A DNA stretch of 10,034 nt, from positions 1 to 10,034 of the forward strand of contig JANWWB010000410.1 in NCBI GenBank assembly GCA_025056515.1, read 5' to 3'. A program made the position numbers and the translations under genes. The number at the start of each line of letters is the position of its first letter. Within the stretch, counting starts at the first letter, position 1. The notes below the pieces were generated by a model. It was not told where the DNA came from and did not search any database. It worked only from the letters and a program-made list of their open reading frames with translations. This stretch comes from Anaerolineales bacterium (GTDB taxonomy: Bacteria; Chloroflexota; Anaerolineae; Anaerolineales; Villigracilaceae). Shown here one piece after another: positions 1 to 5,799 of the stretch.

Positions 1-170
1 CATGTTTGCAACATAGCGCCTGAAAAGCCTTGATGGTCATCTCGTAGGCAGAGAGTCCTCATGCTGTTCAAAGTGTGCTTTGGCTATCTCTGCATGTTGG
101 ATAGTCTACTCCCAACTGGTTACGAGAAGCGTCCCAAGTTCGAAAAGCCCTGAAGACTTCATTGTTGACC
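1..170. other. Upstream region with no supportable gene
   Basis: All three plus-strand frames hit a stop within about the first 35 bases, so no plus-strand gene runs in from the left edge. A minus-strand frame is open from an ATG at 60-62 to the edge, but it is only about 20 codons long and has no ribosome binding site. The only structure seen is a loose direct repeat, GAAAAGCCTTGATG at 22-35 and GAAAAGCCCTGAAG at 142-155 (12 of 14 identical). The stretch probably lies between the previous gene and the ileS promoter. Confidence 0.6.
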
Positions 171-199
171 TTGCTGGAGAGAAATGATGCAGGTATAAT
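171..199 (+). promoter_or_regulatory. Sigma70-type promoter of the T-box/ileS unit
   Basis: A perfect -10 box TATAAT lies at 194-199, and TTGCTG at 171-176 serves as -35 with an exact 17-base spacer. The expected start of transcription is near 206, a few bases before the first helix of the T-box leader. That fit between promoter and RNA start is the main support. A better -35 match, TTGACC at 165-170, sits 23 bases from the -10 box, which is too far. The same TTGCTG-N17 design recurs twice near panB/ytxH. Confidence 0.72.
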
Positions 200-205
200 C
201 TCGTC

Positions 206-483
206 ATCGTAAAGGCAATGATGGGAACGAGTACGTTTCTGCACGCTGTCAGCGAACCCGGGACGGTGTGAGCCGGGGCAGCAGAAGAAACGGAAAATCC
301 TCCCGGAGCCGCAAACTGAAATCCGGCTATGGGTCGGAGAGTAGGGGCGCCGGAATTGTCCACCGTTAGCGGGACAGGAGTATAAGCCCTATGTGCCGTA
401 CTCCACTGAGTGCCTGCCAAGTGGCAGGAAACAGGGTGGTACCGCGAGCAAGTGCGCTCGTCCCTGAAGGGATGAGCGCTTTT
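206..483 (+). promoter_or_regulatory. T-box leader, tRNA-Ile responsive, upstream of ileS
   Basis: The leader senses uncharged tRNA-Ile and lets transcription continue into ileS when isoleucyl-tRNA is short. The T-box consensus AGGGTGGTACCGCG is at 433-446, with UGGU (437-440) placed to pair with the tRNA acceptor end. Stem I is visible: GGGA 223-226 pairs with TCCC 301-304; the AGTA motif (230-233) faces the specifier strand; GTTTCT 235-240 pairs with AGAAAC 286-291; and a distal CCCGG/CCGGG helix (257-261 with 273-277) closes the terminal loop. The specifier triplet ATC at 297-299 (in GGAAAATCC) is an isoleucine codon. Stem III is CCTGCC/GGCAGG (413-418, 423-428). The antiterminator pairs AGGG 433-436 with CCCT 462-465 and GCGAGC 444-449 with GCTCGT 456-461, leaving the classic 7-base bulge. 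Stem II boundaries are uncertain. The 5' end rests on the predicted promoter. Confidence 0.95.
454..483 (+). terminator. Regulated intrinsic terminator of the T-box
   Basis: GCGCTCGTCCCT (454-465) pairs with AGGGATGAGCGC (468-479) with one G-U wobble and a tight TGAA loop, followed by TTTT (480-483). Its left arm contains the bases 456-465 used by the T-box antiterminator, so the two folds exclude each other. The hairpin ends about 50 bases before the ileS ribosome binding site and does not cover it. This points to transcriptional rather than translational control. Confidence 0.92.
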
Positions 484-545
484 GATTATGACCATGAGAC
501 CGGCCATCATATCAACGTGCGCAAACCATTTGTCAGGAGTGTTTT

Positions 546-3500
546 ATGTTTCGTCCCATTTCTCCTAAGCTCGATGTAGTTGCTCTGGAAGAAGGTATTC
601 TAAAGTTCTGGAAAACACAAAAAATCTTTGAAAAAACCACTGAGCAACGGCGCGGTGCGCCAGAGTATGTTTTCTTTGAAGGACCACCAACCGCTAACGG
701 CAAACCGGGTGTCCATCATGTCCTGGCGCGTGCGTTTAAGGATGTCTTCCCACGGTATAAGATTATGCGCGGTTACCATGTCATCCGCCGCGGCGGCTGG
801 GATACGCACGGCCTACCGGTTGAAATCGAAATCGAAAAACGACATGGGTTCACGAATAAACAAGACATTGAGCGATATGGAATTGCCAAATTCAATGCCG
901 AATGCCGTAAGTCAGCCTTCGATTACATCCAGGAATGGGAAAAACTGACTGACCGGATTGCCTTTTGGGTAGACCTCGATACCGCTTATGTCACCTATAC
1001 GAATGACTACATTGAGTCGATTTGGCACATCCTGAAAATATTTTGGGAACGCAATTTGCTCTACCAAGGCTACAAGGTCGTCCCTTCCTGCCCACGCTGT
1101 GGCACCACCCTCTCCGACCATGAAGTGGCGCTCGGCTACGACGAAGCCAGAGACCCATCAATCTTTGTGCGCTTGCCTTTGGTCGACCGCCCCGAGACCT
1201 CACTCCTGGTCTGGACGACCACACCATGGACGCTCCCAGGAAATGTAGCCGTCGCCGTTCACCCAGAGGTCGAATATGTAACCGTCGAACGCCTTCAAGA
1301 AGATGGACAAAAGGAATACCTCATCCTGGCGCTCCCCCTGCTCGAGAAAGTCTTTCGCAGCGAACAGGTGAAGGTCGTGGAATCGTTCAAGGGTAAGAAA
1401 CTCAAAGGCCTCAAATATCGCCCGCTCTTCACCTTCCTGCCACCCGCTAAACCCGCTCACTATGTTGTCCTGGGTGAGTTCGTCACAACCGAGGATGGCA
1501 CGGGGCTGGTGCACATCGCGCCGGCCTTTGGCGCCGAGGACATGCAAGCCGCGCGCGAAAACGACCTGCCCATACTCATCACTGTCCAGATCGATGGGAC
1601 GTTTATCCCCGAGGTGACACCCTGGCGTGGAATGTTTGTTAAAGATGCTGACCCCCTGATTATTCGCGACCTACACGAGCGCGGTCTACTCTTCCGTGCT
1701 GAAACCTACACCCACACCTATCCGTTCTGCTGGCGTTGCCATACCCCCTTGATCTACTACGCCCGCAATGCCTGGCACATCCGCACCAGCCAATTCAAGG
1801 AACGTATGGTTGAGCTGAATCGCACGATCAACTGGGTGCCTGAGCACATTAAGGAAGGCCGGTTCGGCAATTGGCTGGAAAATAACGTTGATTGGGCACT
1901 CTCGCGCGAACGCTATTGGGGAACGCCACTCCCCATTTGGGAATGCGAATGCGGGACGCGCGAATGTATCGGCTCGGTAGCAGAACTTTCCCAAAAAGTC
2001 GGGCGCGATCTCTCGGATCTTGACTTGCATCGCCCTTATGTAGACGAAGTCACCTACCCATGCCCAACTTGTCGAGGTGTGATGCGTCGCGTCCCAGATT
2101 TGATTGACGTCTGGTTCGATTCTGGTGCAATGCCATATGCTCAGTGGCACTATCCTTTTGAAAATCAGGAGCTCTTTCGGCGCCAATTCCCTGCCGATTA
2201 TATCTGCGAGGCGGTAGACCAAACCCGCGGCTGGTTCTACTCCCTCCATGCGATTGCCACCCTGCTGATGGACTCGGTCGCCTTCAAAAACGTCATTTGC
2301 CTTGGATTGATTTTGGACGAAAAAGGCGAAAAGATGTCCAAATCACGTGGGAATATTGTTGACCCGTGGGATGTCATCCAAAAGAACGGCGCCGATGCCT
2401 TCCGCTGGTATCTCTATACGGCTAGCCCTCCCGGCCAGGAACGGCGCTTCTCAATAGACCTGGTCACGAATGTCCTGCGCGAATTCACCCTCACCTTGTG
2501 GAACGTCTACTCGTTCTTTGTCACCTACGCCAATCTCGACGGATGGAATCCCGCTCAATCGACCATCACCCCTGCTTACACCAATCTGGATCGCTGGATG
2601 CTTTCAGCCCTCAACGCCTTGGTGCGAGATGTAACCCAGGCGCTAGAGACATACGATGTGACCGGCGCAACTCGACCGATTCAGTCATTCGTCGAAGTGC
2701 TTTCCAATTGGTATCTGCGCCGTTCACGACGTCGCTTCTGGAAATCAGAATCAGACGCTGACAAACAGGCCGCGTATACCACTCTCTACACAACACTGGT
2801 CACCTTGGCAAAACTCCTTGCGCCAACCATGCCCTTCATGGCCGAGGAACTCTACCAGAATCTGGTACGCTCGGTGGACCCCAACGCACCCGAATCAGTG
2901 CACCTGACTATTTGGCCACAAGCCAATGAAGCGCTGATTGACGAAACACTCAACCGCGAGATGGCTTTGGTGATGAAATTGGTCTCACTTGGCCATTCAG
3001 CACGCCAGAAGGCCAACCGAAAAGTGCGTCAGCCACTCCAAGAGGCCGCCTTTGCAGTCGGGCGGCCGGACGAACGCCATGCCGTTGAGACATACGCTGA
3101 CCTCATCGCAGATGAACTGAACGTCAAACGCGTTCGTTTGCTAGACACCTCAAGCGAAGCAGCCACCTTCAGTCTAAAACCTCTGCCGAAGCAACTTGGC
3201 CAGAAGTATGGAAACAAATTCCCAGCCATTCAGAAAGCTATCCTAGCTCTGGATGCTTCTCAGGCAGCGCCGATAATGCTCGCCGGACAGCCTTTGTCTA
3301 TCACGGTCAACGGCGAAACCTTTGAGATTTTGCCTGAGGAAGTTGAAGTGCGCGCTGATCCCAAAGCGGGTTTTGCTGTCGCTGCCGAGGGGGCGTACCT
3401 GGCTGCACTGGTTACCGATTTGACCCCCGAGCTCGTGCGCGAAGGTCTGGCGCGTGAATTTGTCCGCCGCGTGCAAGATTTGCGCAAGACAGCCGGGCTT

Positions 3501-3704
3501 GAGGTCGCTGACCGTATTCATCTTTTTGTGGAAGCGACGCCCGGGCTACGCCAAGCGCTTGAAGCCCATCGCGAGTACCTGGTCACCGAGACGTTGACGG
3601 TAACGCTCGATTTTCAAGCGCCACCGCCCGAGGCCGCCCGCAATCAGGATACATTCGATGGCGAAACAGTGACCTTTGGGCTGGTCAAAGCAGAAACCGC
3701 TTGA
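546..3704 (+). CDS. ileS: Isoleucyl-tRNA synthetase, type 2 (eukaryote-like), GVHH signature
   Basis: Cytoplasmic class I synthetase that charges tRNA-Ile with isoleucine; 1052 residues. The ATP-binding signature lies in GPPTANGKPGVHH, and the usual HxGH is replaced by G55-V56-H57-H58. KMSKS is at 596-600. The CP1 editing domain carries TTTPWTLPGN (224-233) and a conserved aspartate at about 332 in the GAEDM motif. Cysteine pairs occur at 182/185, 395/398 and 506/509, and a further cluster at 467/469/474. WFDSG and DQTRGWFYS blocks are intact. The anticodon-binding helical domain (about 690-790) includes NWYLRRSRRRFW, and the C-terminal domain (about 920-1045) has the LTPELVREGLAREFVRRVQDLRK-type block of type 2 enzymes. 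The start is set by AGGAG at 535-539, six bases before ATG. Expression is governed by the T-box leader, and a strong terminator follows. Known for the family: type 2 enzymes are much less sensitive to mupirocin than type 1. Identity is near certain. Confidence 0.98.
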   Translation: MFRPISPKLDVVALEEGILKFWKTQKIFEKTTEQRRGAPEYVFFEGPPTANGKPGVHHVLARAFKDVFPRYKIMRGYHVIRRGGWDTHGLPVEIEIEKRHGFTNKQDIERYGIAKFNAECRKSAFDYIQEWEKLTDRIAFWVDLDTAYVTYTNDYIESIWHILKIFWERNLLYQGYKVVPSCPRCGTTLSDHEVALGYDEARDPSIFVRLPLVDRPETSLLVWTTTPWTLPGNVAVAVHPEVEYVTVERLQEDGQKEYLILALPLLEKVFRSEQVKVVESFKGKKLKGLKYRPLFTFLPPAKPAHYVVLGEFVTTEDGTGLVHIAPAFGAEDMQAARENDLPILITVQIDGTFIPEVTPWRGMFVKDADPLIIRDLHERGLLFRAETYTHTYPFCWRCHTPLIYYARNAWHIRTSQFKERMVELNRTINWVPEHIKEGRFGNWLENNVDWALSRERYWGTPLPIWECECGTRECIGSVAELSQKVGRDLSDLDLHRPYVDEVTYPCPTCRGVMRRVPDLIDVWFDSGAMPYAQWHYPFENQELFRRQFPADYICEAVDQTRGWFYSLHAIATLLMDSVAFKNVICLGLILDEKGEKMSKSRGNIVDPWDVIQKNGADAFRWYLYTASPPGQERRFSIDLVTNVLREFTLTLWNVYSFFVTYANLDGWNPAQSTITPAYTNLDRWMLSALNALVRDVTQALETYDVTGATRPIQSFVEVLSNWYLRRSRRRFWKSESDADKQAAYTTLYTTLVTLAKLLAPTMPFMAEELYQNLVRSVDPNAPESVHLTIWPQANEALIDETLNREMALVMKLVSLGHSARQKANRKVRQPLQEAAFAVGRPDERHAVETYADLIADELNVKRVRLLDTSSEAATFSLKPLPKQLGQKYGNKFPAIQKAILALDASQAAPIMLAGQPLSITVNGETFEILPEEVEVRADPKAGFAVAAEGAYLAALVTDLTPELVREGLAREFVRRVQDLRKTAGLEVADRIHLFVEATPGLRQALEAHREYLVTETLTVTLDFQAPPPEAARNQDTFDGETVTFGLVKAETA

Positions 3705-3741
3705 CTTCCCCCCTGCTTGTGGTCGTGTTCTGCCGAAAACG

Positions 3742-3774
3742 GATGACCGCCTATGGTGGCGGTCATCTTGTTGT
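3742..3774 (+). terminator. Intrinsic terminator after ileS
   Basis: A perfect 10-bp stem GATGACCGCC (3742-3751) / GGCGGTCATC (3758-3767) with a TATGGT loop is followed by TTGTTGT. It lies 37 bases after the ileS stop codon. A short T-run also follows the hairpin on the opposite strand (AAAA at 3737-3740), but no minus-strand gene needs it. Confidence 0.88.
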
Positions 3775-3904
3775 AATAGGGATGATCCCAAGACATGTAC
3801 GAGCATACCGCAGGCACTCCCATACCCCTCCTGCACGTGCACCTTATTCCGGGTACAAAAGTGTTCCATATTTATCGAACAGCAGAGGTAGCAAAGACGT
3901 TTTG

Positions 3905-3913
3905 TGGTATATT
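3905..3913 (+). promoter_or_regulatory. Extended -10 promoter of the glycosyltransferase gene
   Basis: TGG TATATT (3905-3913) matches the extended -10 pattern TGnTATAAT with one mismatch in the hexamer. No good -35 box is seen 16-18 bases upstream (bases around 3884-3890 read AGAGGTA). The expected transcription start, 6-7 bases downstream, falls at about 3920-3921, on the A of the ATG start codon. The promoter is inferred from this one element. Confidence 0.4.
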
Positions 3914-3920
3914 GGCTAGT

Positions 3921-5078
3921 ATGCGGATTCTTTTCGTCGCCGATGGACGTTCCCCGATTGCGCAACAATGGATTCGTTACTGGGTCGAGCGCGGGGATGA
4001 AGTGTACTTGGCTAGCACATTTCCGGTCGAATTCCCCTATCGGTTAGCAGGATTTTGCTTCCTGCCGGTGGCCTTTTCGAGCTTGAAGAAAAGCAGAGAG
4101 ATAACACGTCGCGGCCTATGGGGTGCACACGCCCTCCCGCTCCGCTTCTGGCTGAGACAGTGGCTTGGTCCATTGACGGTTTTCCGAGCCGCAGCCTTGC
4201 TCCAAGAATGGTGGCAAACTGTTCGCCCAGCTTTCGTTCACGCTCTGCGTATCCCGTATGAAGGTATGGTTGCGGCATTGAGCCGTCCGGAAATGCCGCT
4301 CCTGGTTTCGGTTTGGGGCAACGACTTTACCCTGCATGCCCGCTCTTCGCCCCTGTTGGCAATTCTAACGCGCCTGACCCTGCGCCGCGCCGAGGCCTTG
4401 CAAACCGATTGTCGGCGCGACTTACGTCTGGCGGCGCAATGGGGTTTTGATCCCCACCGCCCGACCCTGGTTGTGCCCGGCAACGGCGGGATTGACATGC
4501 GCCTCTTTTTCCCCCCGGCTTCTCCCCCAGAACAACCGATTGTCCTCAACCCGCGTGGCTTTCGCAAATACGTGCGCAACGACACGTTCTTTCGCTCCAT
4601 CCCCCTCGTGTTGGAACGCAAACCGGAAGCACGCTTTCTCTGTGCGGCGATGGCCGGCGAACGAGAAGCCGAAGCCTGGATACAACGATTAGGCATCGCC
4701 CATGCAGTAGAACTCCTCCCCCCTCGCCCCCATCCGGCCATGGCCGACCTCTACCGCCGGGCACAAGTGTTGGTCTCCCCAAGCGTGCACGACGGCACAC
4801 CCAACTCGGTCTTGGAAGGCATGGCCTGTGGCTGTTTCCCAATTGTCGGCGACCTTGAATCGTTGCGTGAGTGGATTACCGATGGAGTCAACGGCCTGCT
4901 GGTAGATGCCACCAACCCACCGGACTTGGCCGAGGCCATCGTACGCGCCCTAAGCGACCCCGCCCTGCGAGAACAGGCATCTAGACAGAATGCCATGCTC
5001 CTCGCAGAGCGGGCCGAGTATCAGCACACAATGTTGCGCGTGCTGGCGTGGTATGAGTCAGTCTTAGAACAGCACTAG
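3921..5078 (+). CDS. GT4-like glycosyltransferase (GT-B fold)
   Basis: Probable cytoplasmic, nucleotide-sugar-dependent glycosyltransferase of 385 residues. Its acceptor and pathway cannot be told from the sequence. The N-terminal half opens with a Rossmann-type strand MRILFVADG and contains WGNDF at 132-136. The C-terminal half has PGNGGID (186-192), the donor-side basic motif RGFRK (212-216), DGTPNSVLEGMACG (291-304) and an E-rich motif spanning E299 to E317, as in GT4 enzymes. No signal peptide or clear membrane segment is seen. The reading frame is open upstream to an ATG at 3795, but those 42 residues do not resemble the family, and homology begins at MRILFVADG. No Shine-Dalgarno sequence precedes ATG 3921, and a -10 box sits only 8 bases upstream, so the mRNA is probably leaderless. 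The gene stands alone between the ileS terminator and the convergent ytxH-like gene, so context gives no role. Confidence 0.88.
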   Translation: MRILFVADGRSPIAQQWIRYWVERGDEVYLASTFPVEFPYRLAGFCFLPVAFSSLKKSREITRRGLWGAHALPLRFWLRQWLGPLTVFRAAALLQEWWQTVRPAFVHALRIPYEGMVAALSRPEMPLLVSVWGNDFTLHARSSPLLAILTRLTLRRAEALQTDCRRDLRLAAQWGFDPHRPTLVVPGNGGIDMRLFFPPASPPEQPIVLNPRGFRKYVRNDTFFRSIPLVLERKPEARFLCAAMAGEREAEAWIQRLGIAHAVELLPPRPHPAMADLYRRAQVLVSPSVHDGTPNSVLEGMACGCFPIVGDLESLREWITDGVNGLLVDATNPPDLAEAIVRALSDPALREQASRQNAMLLAERAEYQHTMLRVLAWYESVLEQH

Positions 5079-5116
5079 GATGAGTGAAACAATCCCCGGA
5101 CCGCGTAGAGAGGCAC

Positions 5117-5142
5117 GGCCAATCGACCTATTTCGATTGGCC
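5117..5142. terminator. Perfect hairpin between convergent genes
   Basis: GGCCAATCGA (5117-5126) and TCGATTGGCC (5133-5142) form a perfect 10-bp inverted repeat with a 6-base loop. The loop holds part of the minus-strand stop codon (5128-5130), so the right arm encodes the last residues of the YtxH-type protein. It lies 38 bases after the glycosyltransferase stop. Neither strand has a T-run after the stem, so it is not a textbook intrinsic terminator. It may still end or protect both convergent transcripts. Confidence 0.5.
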
Positions 5143-5346
5143 AGAGCGTAGAATTTCAATCCGATCTTGCAATTCCAAGCGCTTGTTCTCGATTGCACGG
5201 CGCACTTCTGCGCCAAAGGCATTAAAGCGCATTCGCAACTCTTCGCGCAGCTCGCTGCCCGAAGCCGGAGCAAAGATCAGCGCCAACGTAGCTCCAACCA
5301 GACCTCCTAACAACGTTCCGATGATAAAACTAAACATCTTGCGCAT
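5128..5346 (-). CDS. Small YtxH-domain membrane protein
   Basis: A 72-residue protein with one N-terminal hydrophobic, glycine-rich segment (about residues 6-26, FIIGTLLGGLVGATLALIF), then APASGSELREEL. This is the GAxLGAxxALLFAPxSG-EExR layout typical of YtxH-domain proteins. The remaining 40 residues are a charged amphipathic helix, possibly a coiled coil (RMRFNAFGAEVRRAIENKRLEL). Family members are small membrane proteins with no established biochemical function; some are linked to general stress. Two ATG codons lie in tandem. The second (5344-5346) is chosen because the ribosome binding site is only 2 bases from the first. The gene is convergent with the glycosyltransferase and divergent from panB, with its own strong promoter at 5427-5455. 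Confidence 0.82.
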   Translation of the reverse strand: MRKMFSFIIGTLLGGLVGATLALIFAPASGSELREELRMRFNAFGAEVRRAIENKRLELQDRIEILRSGQSK

Positions 5347-5350
5347 CATA

Positions 5351-5358
5351 GCCTCCTC
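5351..5358 (-). promoter_or_regulatory. Ribosome binding site that decides the ytxH-like start
   Basis: The minus strand reads GAGGAGGC at 5358-5351. The AGGAGG core ends 5 bases before the second ATG (5344-5346) but only 2 bases before the first (5347-5349). The second is therefore the likely start. Confidence 0.7.
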
Positions 5359-5399
5359 AAACGCACTCCATGTTCCTTAGTGTAAGTCGCGCAACCCGT

Positions 5400-5428
5400 T
5401 TGACAGGTGGCGCTTGATACACTCTAAT
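5400..5428 (+). promoter_or_regulatory. Distal plus-strand promoter toward panB
   Basis: A perfect TTGACA (5400-5405), a 17-base spacer and TCTAAT (5423-5428, five of six) make a near-consensus sigma70 promoter. Transcription would start at about 5435, giving panB a leader of about 365 bases, or producing a separate short RNA. Its -10 box overlaps the oppositely directed TATAAT by two bases (5427-5428), so only one of the two promoters can be occupied at a time. Confidence 0.6.
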
Positions 5429-5455
5429 TATAGAGCAAGTTATGGATGGCAGCAA
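5427..5455 (-). promoter_or_regulatory. Promoter of the ytxH-like gene
   Basis: On the minus strand TTGCTG (5455-5450), a 17-base spacer and a perfect TATAAT (5432-5427) form the same promoter seen upstream of ileS. Transcription should start near 5420, leaving a 5' untranslated region of about 75 bases. The hexamers are well matched, and the direction and distance to the gene are suitable. Confidence 0.68.
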
Positions 5456-5611
5456 TTCCAAATTGGCTCGGGTTTCAGACCTTTGCGTTCGTTCACCAGG
5501 AAGAGGCAACATCGTAAGGTCTTTGTCCAGACTTTGTCTTGTACGAATTGCGGCATGTAAGATTGGTCAAGACCACAATCTGAAAGGCTAGCTTTGCTGC
5601 TCGGTGGACGA

Positions 5612-5640
5612 TTGCTGCCGACCCTGTTTTGTGGAATAAT
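5612..5640 (+). promoter_or_regulatory. Proximal promoter of panB-panE
   Basis: TTGCTG (5612-5617), a 17-base spacer and AATAAT (5635-5640, five of six) are reinforced by a TGG extended -10 element (5632-5634). The expected start near 5647 would give panB a leader of about 153 bases. A start there excludes translation from the TTG at 5629. A weaker candidate lies downstream, TTGACC at 5710-5715 with TCTACC at 5733-5738 (also 17 bases apart). Confidence 0.6.
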
Positions 5641-5660
5641 TATCTTGCCGCGCGCATCGC

Positions 5661-5672
5661 TTGCGAACGCAA
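5661..5672. repeat. Short palindrome in the panB leader
   Basis: TTGCG-AA-CGCAA is a 5-bp-arm dyad about 14-25 bases after the predicted proximal panB start. The position would suit a repressor site, but a 12-base dyad can occur by chance. No known regulator consensus was recognised. Confidence 0.3.
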
Positions 5673-5748
5673 CGGCACATCTTTTGTCTTTACCCTGTTT
5701 GGTAAGTTCTTGACCGATCTTGTTTCCCGGACTCTACCGGTTCAGTCG

Positions 5749-5769
5749 GAGCGATTCGTCCGTTCGCTC
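5749..5769 (+). repeat. Hairpin just upstream of the panB ribosome binding site
   Basis: GAGCGA (5749-5754) and TCGCTC (5764-5769) can pair around a 9-base loop, ending 17 bases before the GGAGGG ribosome binding site at 5787-5792. It has no T-run, so it is not a terminator. A role in translation or mRNA stability is possible but unsupported. Confidence 0.35.
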
Positions 5770-5799
5770 AACATTTCTTGTGTTACGGAGGGTACCGCT

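Larger units (their letters stand above)
5350..5799. other. Intergenic regulatory region between ytxH-like gene and panB
   Basis: These 450 bases hold no supportable gene. A plus-strand frame from a TTG at 5629 is open into panB, but it has no ribosome binding site and no family similarity. Apart from the three promoters listed separately, the region holds a short palindromic core CTCTA-ATTA-TAGAG (5422-5435) under the overlapping -10 boxes. It also has a CTTTGTC direct repeat (5521-5527 and 5532-5538) and an AGATTG/CAATCT inverted repeat (5560-5565 and 5576-5581) lying 30 bases before the proximal panB promoter. No recognised riboswitch fold was found, though I could only look by eye. Confidence 0.6.

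Noticed and set aside
1..62. A short minus-strand frame starting at the ATG at 60-62 and running off the left edge
   Set aside because: Only about 20 codons are visible, with no ribosome binding site and no recognisable sequence.
106..510. A 134-codon minus-strand reading frame across the ileS leader
   Set aside because: It lies wholly over the promoter and T-box structure, has no ribosome binding site or family resemblance, and its composition is that of a frame shadow.
1686..2249. A 187-codon minus-strand reading frame inside ileS
   Set aside because: It is antisense to a well-conserved part of ileS. Codon periodicity belongs to the plus-strand gene and the translated protein shows no recognisable domain.
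3832..3841. The 10-base palindrome TGCACGTGCA between ileS and the glycosyltransferase gene
   Set aside because: It is short, 64 bases from the predicted promoter element and resembles no operator I know; chance occurrence is plausible.
3795..3920. A longer glycosyltransferase starting at ATG 3795
   Set aside because: The extra 42 residues have no family similarity and no ribosome binding site. The predicted promoter at 3905-3913 lies inside them, and MRILFVADG is the natural family start.
5629..5799. A longer PanB starting at TTG 5629
   Set aside because: The extra 57 residues do not resemble PanB, there is no ribosome binding site, the proximal promoter overlaps the TTG, and GGAGGG is well placed for ATG 5800.
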